A stretch of DNA of 64,000 nucleotides from Eretmocerus hayati (Eukaryota > Arthropoda > Insecta > Hymenoptera > Aphelinidae), in assembly GCA_029851415.1 (NCBI GenBank), contig CM056742.1, positions 100,980,976-101,044,975 of the forward strand. Reading direction: 5' to 3'. This document shows, piece by piece, positions 21,161 to 34,384 of the stretch. Every line of letters starts with the position of its first letter. Position 1 is the stretch's first letter. Under the pieces are notes generated by a model. It searched no databases. It worked only from the letters and a program-made list of their open reading frames with translations, and was not told the origin of the DNA. Position numbers and translations under genes: made by a program.

Positions 21161-21368
21161 GGATTCTCAATTCGGGCATGGGAAATCTGAATTTCAATAA
21201 GATTTCCGCAGGGTTGAACATACCTCAGTTTCAATTCACAACTATGCGCACATATGAGAGAGAAGTTGGAAACATGACTGAAAAAATAGCAAGAGACAGT
21301 TGCGATGATGCTGTACTGGAAGAAAGAAGATTGAGAATAGAGAATGCAGTAAAGTTGAAAGTCTTATT
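21161..21368 (+). pseudogene. Mutator-like transposase gene, exon 2
   Basis: It encodes ILNSGMGNLNFNKISAGLNI, then TYEREVGNMTEKIARDSCDD and EERRLRIENAVKLKVLL. This matches the segment just before the catalytic domain in the family: a glycine-rich SGMG turn, the NIP block, a helix with E-VG-E-A-SC, then the ERRL helix. The exon ends at 21368 with two bases of a codon and GTGAGT follows at once, giving a phase-2 donor. The plausible acceptor with matching phase lies 13 kb downstream at 34383-34384. Confidence 0.75.
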
Positions 21369-22311
21369 GTGAGTTTTAGGAATTGTTTAAGCATGAGCGT
21401 CAATCTTGAAATTATGCAGGGATCATATTCATTTCAGTGCAAATTATCTTGCAAAATAATTGATAATCTGTGGATATTTTAGAGATTCAAATGTAAATTA
21501 TGATAGATTTATATAAGGTGGCACTATTATACTAAGGAAGCCTAGAATAATTTGATTCTTCATCTTGTTCGTCCTAAAAATCAAATTTTTAGCACTTTTG
21601 TGCAGATGGTTCTCTCACTTTGATGAAATAATTCTGGTCAGGATAGTAATAAGTGGTGCTAGAGGCGTAAATACCCAGCAACTGACTTTCTATATTGCCT
21701 ATCACTGAATTCATTTAGACAAAAAGATGATTTTCACTGCAAGTTTGATCTTTTGATAACAACCTGCTGTGTCACATGCAGAAGCGTATCTCTTACAGCA
21801 TTTTGCTTCAAGTGAGGTGTAATCTTGCTCCTTTGTTGGAGATCAAGATTTTATACTCTCTTCGAGTATGGTGAGCTAACATTCGAAAGTATATGTACTC
21901 ATTTTTGAGGAACTCATCTTATAATCAGAATGGAGGATGCACACTTTGTATGGGAAAATGGCCCATGAGCGGTAACCTCTAATTCTTTTTGCATCTTGTA
22001 GAGCGGGCCGCTGGCAATAACGAGGGCCTGTTCTGGGAGGTGTCACTACTGGGGAACTTTTTAGAACCAGGAAAATGCTTAGGGGGTAGTTTTTTCCGCA
22101 GAACGGACCTAGCTGATGCAAAAACGTCGAAACTGAACAAATGCACGATCCAATCATAACGAATGAGGGCTCGATCGATTCGTCTTGATGAGGAGCTCCG
22201 TGTGCAGATGGATTGATACCAGCGCAATGGAAGTCATGGACGTGGAGAGTGTTTGTATCGACTTTGGAAAAAAACAACCCCTAAGAATCCAGACCTATTC
22301 ATCGGTAGAAC

Positions 22312-25300
22312 TCAGACTTGCACGATGGGATCTGGATTTTCTTGGTTGCATTTCGTAGATATGGTCCGGCCACGAGGTTATGACCTACTCGGAGACCAGC
22401 GCTGGTTTCGGAGGGGGGCAGATGGCCGGAAAACCATTCCCAGTAGTAATATACGAGTTTAGTCAGACACAGATGAACCAAAGGATGATAGGTGGGATCC
22501 TGAGAGTTTGCACGACGCGATTGCGACAGGGGCGTGCTCGTTTTGTAGATCGACAACAGGAGAAAGTGTGGGTATTCTTGAACTATCAGCGCTGTGTTGC
22601 CAACGAGAGCTGCATCTCGGAATGTTAGTGACCTTGAAAAACCACCCCTATTGATATTTCGACATTTCCCCAGATATACAACGAATGCACGATGGGATCT
22701 GGATTTTCTTGGTTGCATTTCGTAGATATGGTCCGGCCACGAGGTTATGACCTACTCGGAGACCAGCGCTGGTTTCGGAGGGGGGCAAATAGCCGGAAAA
22801 CGATTCCCAGTAGTAATATACGAGTTTAGTCAGACACAAATAAACCAAAAGGATGATGGGTGGGATCCTGAGAGTTTGCACGACGCGATTGCGACGGGGG
22901 CGTGCTCGTTTTGTAGCTCGACAACAGTAGAAAGTGTGGGTATTCTCGAAATGTCAGCGCTGAGTTGCCAATGAGAGCTGCATCTCGGAATGTGAAAAAC
23001 CTTGAGAAACCTCCCCTATTGATATTTCGACATATTCCCAGATAGACAACGAATGCACGATGGGATCTGGATTTTCTTGGTTGCATTTTGTAGATGTGGT
23101 CCGGCCACGAGGTTATGACCTACTCGGAGACCAGCGCTGGTTTCGGAGGGGGACAAATGGCCGAAAAATCATTCCCAGTAGTAATAAACGAGTTTAGTCA
23201 GACACAGATAAACCAAAGGATGATAGGTGGGATCCTGAGAGTTTGCACGACGCGATTGCGACGGGGGCGCGCTCATTTTGTAGCTCGACAACAGTAGCAA
23301 GCGTGGGTATCCTCGAAATACCAGCGCTGAGTTGCCAACGAGAGCTGCATCTCGGAATGTGAGTAACCTTGAAAAACCACCCCTATTGATATTTCGACAT
23401 TTCCCCAGATATACAAAGAATGCACGATGGGATCTGGATTTTCTTGGTTGCATTTTGTAGTTATGGTCCGGCCACGAGGTTATGACCTACTCGGAGACCA
23501 GCGCTGGTTTCGGAGGGGGGCAGATGGCCGGAAAACCATTCCCAACAGTAATATACGAGTTTAGTCAGACACGGATAAACCAAAAGGATGATAGGTGGGA
23601 TCCTGAGAGTTTGCACGACGCGATTGCGACGGGGGCGTGCTCGTTTTGTAGCTCGACAACAGTGGAAAGTGTGGGTATTCTTGAAATATCAGCGCTGAGT
23701 TGCCAATGAGAGCTGCATCTCGGAATGTGAGTAACCTTGAATAACCACCCCTATTGATATTTCGACATATCCCCAGATAGACAACGAATGCACGATGGGA
23801 TCTGGATTTTCTTGGTTGCATTTTGTAGATATGGTCCGGCCACGAGGTTATGACCTACTCGGAGACCAGCGCTGGTTTCGGAGGGGGACAGATGGCCGAA
23901 AAATCATTCCCAGTAGTAATATACGAGTTTAGTCAGACACAGATTAACCAGAGGATGATAGGTGGGATCCTGAGAGTTTGCACGACGCGATTGCGACGAA
24001 GGCGCGCTCATTTTGTAGCTCGACAACAGTAGCAAGCGTGGGTATCCTCGAAATATCAGCGCTGAGTTGCCAACGAGAGCTGCATCTCGGAATGTGAGTA
24101 ACCTTGAAAAACCACCCCTATTCATATTTCGACATTTCCCCAGATATACAACGAATGCACGATGGGATCTGGATTTTCTTGGTTGCATTTTGTAGATATG
24201 GTCCGGCCACGAGGTTATGACCTACTCGGAGACCAGCGCTGGTTTCGTAGGGGGACAGATGGCCGAAAAACCATTCCCAGTAGTGATATACGAGTTTAGT
24301 CCGACACAGATGAACCAAAGGATGATAGGTGGGGTCCTGAAAGTTTGAAGGACGCGATTGCGACGGCGGCGTGCTCATTTTGTAGCTCGACAACAGTAGA
24401 AAGTGTGGGCATTCTCGAAATATCAGCGCTGACTTGCCAACGAGAGCTGCATCTCGGAATGTGAGTAACCTTGAAAAACCACCCCTATTGATATTTTGAC
24501 ATTTCCCCAGATATACAAGGAATGCACGATGGGATCTGGATTTTCTTGGTTGCATTCTGTAGATATGGTCCGGCCACGAGGTTACGACCTACTCGGAGAC
24601 CAGCGCTGGTTTCGGAGGGGGACAGATGGCCGAAAAATCATTCCCAGTAGTAATAAACGAGTTTAGTCAGACACAGATAAACCAAAGGATGATAGGTGGG
24701 ATCCTGAGAGTTCGCACGACGCGATTGCGACGGGGGCGCGCTCATTTTGTAGCTCGACAACAGTAGCAAGTGTGGGTATTCTCGGAATATCAGCGCTGAG
24801 TTGCCAACTAGAGCTGCATCTCGGAATGGGAGTGACCTTGAAAAACCACCCCTATTGACATTTCGACATTTTTCCAGGTGTACAACGAGTGCACGATCGG
24901 ATCTCGGATTTTATGGGACCAGTTTGTAGATATCGATGAGGCGCAGCCTATGGACCACGCGGGATATCAGCGCAGGCAAGAGATCCGGCGAGAGTGGGGA
25001 AATATGGTTCCCAGTAGTGAAAGACGAGATGGGTCAGACATACGACCTGGGGTGAGTATTTGCGATTCGAAGAGTTTGCACGATGCGATTGAGACGAGCA
25101 AGAGCTCACTTTGAAGCTCGACAACAGTAGCAAGTGTGCGTATTCTCGAAATATCAGCGCTGACTTGCCAACGAGAACTGCATCTCGGAATGTGAGTAAC
25201 CTTGAAAAACCACCCCTATTGATATTTTGACATTTCCCCAGATATACAAGGAATGCACGATGGGATCTGGATTTTCTTGGTTGCATTCTGTAGATATGGT

Positions 25301-26345
25301 CCGGCCACGAGGTTATGACCTACTCGGAGACCAGCGCTGGTTTCGGAGGGGGACAGATGGCCGAAAAATCATTCCCAGTAGTAATAAACGAGTTTAGTCA
25401 GACACAGATAAACCAAAGGATGATAGGTGGGATCCTGAGAGTTCGCACGACGCGATTGCGACGGGGGCGCGCTCATTTTGTAGCTCGACAACAGTAGCAA
25501 GTGTGGGTATTCTCGAAATATCAGCGCTGAGTTGCCAACGAGAGCTGCATCTCGGAATGGGAGTGACCTTGAAAAACCACCCCTATTGATATTTCGACAT
25601 TTTTCCACGTGTACAACGAGTGCACGATCGGATCTCGGATTTTATGGGACCAGTTTGTAGATATCGATGAGGCGCAGCCTATGGACCACGCGGGATATCA
25701 GCGCAGGCAAGAGATCCGGCGAGAGTGGGGAAATATGGTTCCCAGTAGTGAAAGACGAGATGGGTCAGACATACGACCCTGGGGAGCGTATTCTAGACTA
25801 CGAGAGTTTGCACGATGCGATTGAGACGGGCGAGAGGTTATTTTGAAACTCGACAATTCTAGCAAGTGTACGGATCCGCGGAATATTAATGCTAAGTAAC
25901 CAGGTCAATGTATCTCTAGGACTGTATATGATTGAGTCACTACCCCTTTTTCAATAATGATAATTTTCTTTGTGTTGAACGAATGCACGATCGGATCTTG
26001 GACATCATGCGACCAGTTTGTATATATCGATGAGCCGGACCGTGGGAACCCATCGGGATATCAGCGCGGGGCAAAGGTCTTGCTAGAGAAGGAAAGTATG
26101 TACGACAGTAGTACCATACGCAATGGGTCAGACATCTAAACCCGGGAATATCCATCTGGATCCCAAGAGTTTGCCCGATGCGATTGCGAGGGGGGGGGAG
26201 CCCATCCTGTAACTCGACGTCAGTAGCAAGCGTATGTACTCTCAAAATATCAGTGCTGCGTTGCCGATGAGATATATATCCTGGAGTGTATGTGACCCTG
26301 GAAAATCACCCTTGTTCAGATCTTGACATCCCCCCTTGTATTCAA
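22312..26345 (+). repeat. Left array: about 12 tandem units of 367 bp
   Basis: Unit starts (ATATACAACGAATGCACGAT or equivalent) fall at about 22318, 22674, 23042, 23409, 23777, 24144, 24511, 24878, 25242, 25609, 25975 and 26337, so the period is 367-368, shrinking slightly at the inner end. Two unit types exist. Type B has GGTCCGGCCACGAGGTTATG. Type A has GATGAGGCGCAGCCTATGGA in the same place. They share the second half (AGTTTGCACGACGCGATTGC, CTCGACAACAGTAGCAAG, ATCAGCGCTGAGTTGCCAAC). Order from the outer end is mostly B, then A and B alternate, then diverged A. Frames inside the units are not maintained from unit to unit. Confidence 0.9.
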
Positions 26346-29300
26346 CGAATAGGTGATCGGATCCCGGATATCAAGGTACCAGGTTGTAGATATCGATCAC
26401 TCCAAGGAATATCGACAGCTGTAACAGAAATACTTCAATCATCTCCCGTCCCTCCCGCAGCCTCATGGCTCTATGATCCACTAGTTAGAATGTTAGGAAG
26501 AATGTTCCTCCAAGTATATTCCGCCGAATCTTATATTATTAATGGATAACTTCGGTAATCGAGATTCGAGGCGTTCCGATCGAGATTTCGCGCACCACTT
26601 ACGAGTCGTCTCAATGTGTGTTGCTGTGCATTAATCACATTGTAGTATTTGAATGTATTTATAGGTGGATCAATATAGTTGGAAGTATCCAATTATACGA
26701 TCTACATAGCCGAACTATTATATCTGTTGATTATTTCCAATTTATCGAAAGAAAAATAATTGAAACTGAACTCATGCACTGTAGCGTTCTGTCCAGTTCT
26801 GTCTGCTTCGTTGTCAACATTGAGCAGGTGATTGTCACGCCTGCGTATCATGTTGGATTTTATTACACCTGTATGTGTTAATCGGATCGCGCGCTAAATG
26901 AGTGATAGGAAAGTAGATTGCTGCTTGACCGACAACAGGAATATCGGATATCCCGTGTAATAATGAGGTCAATGGTAATCATTCAGAGATTTATTTTCTG
27001 GTATTTGATTCATCTTCCTTCAACGATCGAGAAGATCTCAGGAACGCTTATCTAAATTCTCAAAATGATTCATACAAACTTCGAAGTTGGATCTATACTG
27101 TTTTTTGATTGGGGTAGATAACTAAAATTTTTTTGTGAATAATGAATATTTCAACATAATTCTTGAATTGCATGTATACAATCTTGTAATTGAGGTAGAT
27201 CAACTAAAATTCTCTTTGCGCATGTTGAATATTCTCACACCTTTTTTAAAATAGTTTTCAATTTGTGATTATAATTCTTCAAATTCTAATGCGTGAAACA
27301 ACTCTTCAGTTGGTGGATGGCACTGAATTGGACCGAATGGATTGAGGAATTTTTTATTTGTGAATCATGTATTTTTTCAAATTGTAGGAAGTTTAATAAC
27401 TTTCTCATTTCTGGATGATAATCAATTGAATTTCAAATAATCGATCGAAAATTTTTCATTGATGGACAAAAAATATTTCTAAAGAAGCGTTCAAGAAATT
27501 TTCGCTTTACATAAGTTGATTGGCTGATCTTTATGCATATCCTTGGAAAATGTTTCCTCCTTCTCTTATATAGCCGACTTAGAGGAGAAGAAGGAGGAGG
27601 AGAGAAATATTTCTCCATCCGAGAATGAGTAAAAACCTTTGAAAATCTCAATCGAATTGGAAACCCATATATTTCACGTGAAAATCGAAATTTTCATGCT
27701 CAAACGTTGCATAAATTCAGATCATTGATTTTGGATTTGAGCTCAATTCTCCAGTTCTCAAAATGATCTTCGTTCCTTGATGGTCACCCTCAATAATATT
27801 TATAAAAACTGGATAGTTCTTTGACCCCACATCATACTGGTGGTTGAACCATGCGCGCGCACTTCGTAGATCGAATCGTTTTTTGAGATTATCGGAGAAA
27901 TCCCTCAGACAGTCGTGAATTTTTGAATCAGCAATTCATAAATTTCTATTCCGAGGCATGCTAGATAGATAAACATATAGATGGATGATATTTCCATTCC
28001 ATATTTTTATACTGAATCATATTTGCTCCTTTCTGGTACCATATATACTCGCATGAATTTTTCTTTTCCAAACACAATAATTTTTGCCATATTGTCTAGA
28101 ATTTCAAGTCATCGTAACCATCCGCGCGCAACGCGCGCGTTTTAAAGTTCTAGTATGAAGTTATATTCCACGCATTATCCTTTTAATATTTGTCCGTGAT
28201 GTTCTCTCCTCCCCTCTGAACCGGTTATTGCATCACGTTATATTCATCTCAAATCTACCAAGGGAACCATTGTGATCGTGACACTCCCTCGCGGTTCTTA
28301 TATAAAACGGTATACTCATTATGATAAGTATCCCGTGAATTTCACCAATAGTCGTTGGAAGACTACATATTATGTTCTCACGCGCCTGTCACTCCGTCAG
28401 AGATAACTTGCATCATAGCCCTCTTATGGGTCGTACTCATAAGAACAGTCTGTTTAAAATTGAGAGCACACCCAATTTCCGCCTGCTTCAAATCTAGTGA
28501 ACAAACTGGTCTGTTACTACCATTGTTACGAGAATATCATCTGAATATACCTTATGGCGTATTCTTTCGAACTCACAAATATTTTTCAACATCACACAAT
28601 TCTAAAATTGGTCCAAAAGTCATCTTAGAATGAAGATAAGTCATCTCTAGATCGCAATCAAAGTGATAGGTTTCAAAGCGGAAATGTTGTGATCTATAGA
28701 TGATTCAATTTCATGATGATATGACTTTTGGACTAATCCAAGAACTGCATGATGTTGAAAGATTTTCACGGGCTTGAGAGGATACGCCATCAAGTATATT
28801 CGGATGATATTTTCGTAGCAATGAACATTACAAACTAGTTTGTTTACTAAATTTAAACTTGGCGGAAATTTGGAATTCAGGGTTTTCTTCCACCTCATCG
28901 CGGGAAAAATGTATTAGAATAAGGCCCCTGTCAGGAAGCTGAAACATTCCGCTCACTCGGTCCTGAGATTCTCAATATGTGTAATTATGATGTGTTATCG
29001 TTTTCTCCGAATGTGGTAGATTGTTACATACAGATTCAGGTATATTCTATCGGATTCAGAATACCTCGGAATGAGAAGATCAATAGATCACGTAACTGAT
29101 TCTGTAGTTTCGTAAGACTGCTGTTTCTACGTCGAGCCAAGTCTAAAACTAGTTTCACATGACTTGTCCCTCTAGTTTGGAAGTCATTAGTCTGAGAGCT
29201 GGATAGGCTACCGTACGCATTGAGATTGGACACCATAAAACCAACTCTTTTATTCGCATATTGATTCGTATTTTTTGCGTAGAATCCGAATCTATTCGAG

Positions 29301-30449
29301 TTTTTCGACGAGGGGTAGAGATAAGTGGCGAGGATCACTTCAAAACTGATTTTCACCTAGAAACTGTTTGTTATTTTTTTGTTGTGCGAAACGAGTATTC
29401 TACAAAGCTACTTACGTGAATCCTAAAACATAGAAGTATGAGTGAGAAAACGGCTACGCATCATTTTCAGATATTCTGGATTCGATCAGGGTGCCCAGTC
29501 TAAACGGGCTCATTTTGTAGGACTCAAAATGAATGTACAATTGCTAAATTATTCAGCTCTGGATATTGGCGAAGCCAGAACATCAATGCAACTCATCAGT
29601 CCGCCCCATATCATAATCCAGAGAAACACTAGGAGGATACCTTTAGTCCAGGAACTGTTTTCGACCCTTTGCGCGCTAGACGCTGCAAAGGCGAAACGAA
29701 ATCTATTCAATCAATCGTCGCTCACGCAAAACCCAAATCCGTCGGTGTTTTCCCTGCGTGGTCGAGATCGTCTCCAATAACTCAATATCTCTTCACAACA
29801 ACATTTCCCATACCCTGAGTAAGTTCAGTGATACTTTAAGAATCAAACTTTGTGGGAGCAAAACTATTCTCCAAAAGTAACGCATTCGCCAGTTTTGAGC
29901 CCTAAATGCTGATATGCAAGATCTCCTGGTGCTGAGATGCCTGTCTAACCAATCACGAAAGGATTTCAATAACTATCACTAATGCAGTTGAGTATCTGAC
30001 AATGAAATTGATATCTTTTTGAGCTTATTTCGGTCCTCAAAATATATGTTCAAAGATCCTTACCCTAAACTTACCGAAGGTATGGAAGACGTAGTTTTTG
30101 AGAGAAATTGAGTTTTTGGAGGTGATCTTAACGACATCCAGAAAAAATCCGATGGATTCGAGTTCTACTAGAGAGAAAATTGATTGAATGCATCCGTTTT
30201 GAATATTAGTATTTCAGCGAGAATTTTGGATATTGAGAGGATGAAAATGTACCAGCCCCGAAATTAACTTTCGAAGGTTTTAATATGTATTCCTCGACTT
30301 CTCAAAACCTATGAAGGATAAATTAGCTCGCGCACGAACATGCTTATTTTCGCTCTTCGATACCATGAAGATAACGAGGTTAACACCGTAGCGTCACACG
30401 GATCTGATGATTTTTCCACTAAAATCGATCTCACGCCAGAACAATTTTA
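26346..30449. other. Central part of the fold-back element
   Basis: About 4.1 kb, AT-rich, without a recognisable gene. It holds a diverged inverted repeat at 28515-28830 (separate entry), a GC palindrome near 28122-28140 (GCGCGCAACGCGCGCG), and near 29505-29560 a possible decayed piece of the 367-bp unit (CTCATTTTGTAG then CAGCTCTGGA). Open frames of up to 112 codons are not similar to anything I know. Confidence 0.5.
28515..28830. repeat. Diverged inverted repeat in the centre of the fold-back element
   Basis: The left arm contains GAATATCATCTGAATATACC, TATGGCGTATTCTTTC, TTTTTCAACATCACACA and GGTCCAAAAGTCAT. The right arm contains ATGACTTTTGGACTAATCC, TGATGTTGAAAGATTTTC, GGATACGCCAT and GTATATTCGGATGATATTTTC, which are the complements in reverse order. 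Each arm is about 115 bases with about 75 between them. Confidence 0.75.
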
Positions 30450-33400
30450 GCAATTTGAGTTGGATACCTGGAAAATGTCGGAATCTGAATAGGGGTTGTT
30501 CCGCTATCACATACATCCTGAGGGATACATCACCTCGGTGACTCAGCGCTGGTATTCCGAGAATACCCACACTTGCTACAGTTGTCAAGCTTCAGAGTGG
30601 GCTCTTGCCCGTCTCAATCGCATCGTGCAAACTCTTCGAATCTCAAATACTCTCCCCAGGTCGTATGTCTGACCCATCTCGTCTGTTACTACTGGGAACC
30701 ATATTCCCCCCCTCTCGCCGGATCTCCTGCCTGCGCAGATATCTCGCCTGGTCCATAGGCTGCGCCTTATCGATATCTACAAACTGGTCCCATGAAATCC
30801 GACACCCGATCGTGCATTCGTTGTATATCTGGGAAAATGTGGGAATATCAATAGGGGTGGTTTTTCAAGGTCAGTCACATCCCGAGATGTAGCTCTCGTT
30901 GGCAACTCAGCGCTGATATTCCGAGAATACCCACATTTGCTACAGTTGTCGAGCTTCAAAATGAGCTCTTGCCCATCTCAATCGCATCGTGCAAACTCTC
31001 GTAATCTCAAATACCCTCCCCAGGTCGTATGTCTGACCTATCTCGTCTGTTACTACTGAGGGCCATATTTCCCCCCTCCCGCCGAATCTCTTCCCTGCGC
31101 TGATATCCCGCCTGGTCCATAGACTCCGCCTCATCGATATCTGAAAACTGGCCCCATGTAGCCCGAGATACCATCGTGCCTTCGTTCAATACGAGGGAAA
31201 TGTGGAAATCTGGATAGGGGTTGTTCCGCTTTCACATACATCCTGAGAGATACATCACTCCGGTGACTCAGCGCTGATATTCCAAGAATACCCACAATTG
31301 CTACAGTTGTCGAGCTTCAAAGTGAGCTCTTGCCCAATTCAATCGCATCGTGCAAACTCTCGTGATCTCAAATACTCTCCCCAGGTCGTATGTCTGACCC
31401 ATCTCGTCTGTTACTACTGGGAACCATATTCCCCCCTCTCGCCGGATCTACTGCCTGAGCTGATATCCCGCCGTGTCCATAGGCTGCGCCTCATCCATAT
31501 CTACAAACTGGTCCCATAAATTCCGAGATCCGATCGTGCATTCGTTGTATACCTGGGAAAATGTCGAAATATCAATAGGGGGGTTTTTCAAGGTCACTCA
31601 CATTCGGAGATGCAGCTCTCGTTGGCAACTCAGCGCTGATATTCCGAGAATACCCACACTTGCTACAGTTGTCGAGCTTCAAAGTGAGCTCTTTCTCGTC
31701 CCAATCGCATCGTGCAAACTCTTCAAATCTCAAATACTCTCCCCAGGTCGTATGTCTGACCCATCTCGTCTGTTACTACTGGGAGGCGTATTTTCCTCCT
31801 CCGGCTGAATCTGCTTCCTGCGCTGATATCCCGCCTGGTCCATAGGCTGCGCCTCATCGATATCTACAAACTGGTCCCATAAAATCCGAGATCCGATCGT
31901 GCATTCGTTGTATATCTGGAGAAATGTCGGAATATCAATAAGGGTGGTTTTCCAAGGTTACTCACATTCCGAGATGCAGCTCTCGTTGGCAACCCAGCGC
32001 TGATATTTCGGGAATACCCACACTTGCTACTGTTGTCGAGCTACAAAACGAGCACGCCCCCGTCGCAATCGCGTCGTGCAAACTCTCAGGATCCCACCTA
32101 TCATCCTTTGGTTTATCTGTGTCTGACTAAACTCGTATATCACTACTGGGAATGGTTTTTCGGCCATCTGTCCCCCTACGAAACCAGCGCTGGTCTCCGA
32201 GTAGGTCATAACCTCGTGGCCGGACCATATCTACAAAATGCAACCAAGAAAATCCAGATCCCATCGTGCATTCGTTGTATATCTGGGGAAATGTCGAAAT
32301 ATCAATAGGGGTGGTTTTTCAAGGTTACTCACATTCCGAGATGCAGCTCTCGTTGGCAACTCAGCGCTGATATTTCGAGGATACCCACGCTTGCTACTGT
32401 TGTCGAGCTACAAAATGAGCGCGCCCTCGTCGCAATCGCGTCGTGCAAACTCTCAGGATCCCACCTATCATCCTCTGGTTAATCTGTGTCTGACTAAACT
32501 CGTATATTACTACTGGGAATGATTTTTCAGCCATCTGTCCCCCTCCGAAACCAGCGCCGGTCTCCGAGTAGGTCATAACCTCGTGGCCGGACCATATCTA
32601 CAAAATGCAACCAAGAAAATCCAGATCCCATCGTGCATTCGTTGTATATCTGGGGAAATATCGAAATATCAATAGGGGTGGGTTTTCAAGGTCACTCTTA
32701 TTCGGAGATGCAGCTCTCGTTGGCAACTCAGCGCTAATATTCCGAGAATACCCACACTTGCTACAGTTGTCGAGCTTCAAAGTGAGCTCTTCCTCTTCCC
32801 AATCGCATCGTGCAAACTCTTCAAATCTCGAATTCTCTCCCCAGGTCGTATGTCTGACCCATCTCGTCTGTTACCACTGGGAGGCGTATTTTCCTCCTCC
32901 CTCTGAATCTGCTTCCTGCGCTGATATCCCGCCTGGTCCCCAGGCTGCGCCTCATCGATATCTACAAACTGGTCCCATAAAATCCGAGATCCGATTGTGC
33001 ATTCGTTGTATATCTGGGGAAATGTCGAAATATCGATAGGGGTGGTTTTTTAACGTTACTCACATTCCGAGATGCAGCTCTCGTTGGCAACTCAGCGCTG
33101 ATATTTCGAGAATACCCACACTTGCCACTGTTGTCGAGCTACGAAATGAGCACGCCCCCGTCGCAATCGCATCGTGCAAACTCTCAGGATACCACCTATC
33201 ATCCCTTGGTTTATCTGTGTCTGACTAAACTCGTATATTACTACTGGGAATTGTTTTCCGGCCATCTGTCCCACTCCGAAACCAGCGCTGGTCTCCGAGT
33301 AGTTCGTAACCTCGTGGCCTGACCATATCTACAAAATGCAACCAAGAAAATCCAGATTCCATCGTGCATTCGTTGTTTACCTGGGGAAATGTCGAAATAC

Positions 33401-33740
33401 GAATAGGGGTGGTTTTTCAAGGTCACTCACTTTTAGAGATGCAGCTCTCGTTGGCAACTCAGCGTTGATATTCCGAGAATACCGACACTTGCTACAGTTG
33501 TCGAGCTACAAAACGAGCACGCCCCCGTCGCAATCGCGTCGTGCAAACTCCCAGGATCCCACCTATCATCCCTTGGTTTATCTGTGTCTGACTAAACTCG
33601 TATATTACTACTGGGAACGGTTTTCCGGCCATCTGCCCCCCTCCGAAACCAGCGCTGGTCTCCGAGTAGGTCATAACCTCGTGGCCGGACCATATCTACA
33701 AAATGCAACCAAGAAAATCCAGATCCCATCGTGCAAGTCT
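30450..33740 (-). repeat. Right array: about 9-10 tandem units of 367 bp, inverted
   Basis: The units are the reverse complement of the left array. Examples are the blocks with CCACACTTGCTACAGTTGTC and CTCGTTGGCAACTCAGCGCT, recurring about every 367 bases. Type A units (CCATAGGCTGCGCCTCATCG) dominate near the centre and type B units (CATAACCTCGTGGCCGGACC) near the outer end, which mirrors the left array. Confidence 0.9.
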
Positions 33741-34384
33741 GAGTTCTACGGATGAATAGGTCTGGATTTTTAGGGGTTGTTCTTTTCCAAAGTCGTTACA
33801 AACACTCTCCACGTCCATGACTCCCATTGCGCTGGTATCAGTCCATCTGCACACAAAGCTCCTCATCAAGACGAATCGATCGAGCCATCATTCGTTATGA
33901 TTGGATCGTGCATTTGTTCAGTTTCGACGTTTTTGCATCAGCTAGGTCCGTTGTGCGATAAAAACTACCCCCTAAGCATTTTCCTGGTTCTAAAAAGTTC
34001 CCCAGTAGTGACAACTCCCACAACAGGCCCTCGTTATTGCCAGCGGCCCGCTCTACACGATGCAAAAAGAATTAGAGGTTACCGCTCATGGGCCATTTTC
34101 CCATACAAAGTGTGCATCCTCCTTTCTTCATAATACATTCATATTTTATCATATATCTGTATATGATGCGAGGAAGAAATGGCCTTTCGAATCATTTTAC
34201 CAGATGTTTCCATGAATACATGAACTATTTTCCAATCCATCTCACTTCAATCTGTATATGTATTGATTGCAGCACATGAGTGATTCAATTGTTAATTATA
34301 AGAGGATCATTTAACTGTCCAATTTGCTACGCCTTTGAAATGTAGTTAGGCTCTCATTATTCATATCGTTATCTCACTTTTTAG

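Larger units (their letters stand above)
21932..34122. mobile_element. 12.2-kb fold-back element with tandem-repeat arms
   Basis: The left end GGAGGATGCACACTTTGTAT and the right end ATACAAAGTGTGCATCCTCC are exact complements. The complementarity continues for about 380 bases of single-copy leader (21932-22310 against 33735-34122) and then through arrays of 367-bp units in opposite orientation. The arms are about 4.4 and 3.7 kb and surround a 4-kb central part. Long inverted repeats made of tandem units are typical of fold-back elements (Drosophila FB/Galileo, and fold-back members of the Mutator superfamily). No transposase is recognisable inside, and no convincing target duplication is seen at the ends, so class and origin are inference. 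It could instead be an inverted duplication of a satellite. Confidence 0.75.
21369..34384 (+). other. Giant intron (about 13.0 kb) of the Mutator-like gene
   Basis: The donor GTGAGT at 21369 and the acceptor CTCACTTTTTAG at 34373-34384 are both phase 2, and the protein reads from the ERRL helix straight into the catalytic domain. Nearly all of the interval is one inverted repeat (21932-34122), leaving about 560 and 260 bases of ordinary intron at the ends. The alternative is that the inverted repeat inserted in a short original intron, which is my preferred reading. Confidence 0.65.

Noticed and set aside
22253..26139. Repeated plus-strand frames beginning MTYSETSAGFGGGQ or MYNECTIGSRIL as genes
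   Set aside because: They are the same segment of the 367-bp unit in each copy; frames do not connect across units and the inverted array gives the same peptides on the other strand.
21932..34122. Polinton/Maverick element
   Set aside because: Long terminal inverted repeats fit, but no polymerase, integrase, protease or capsid-like frame is present in the central part.
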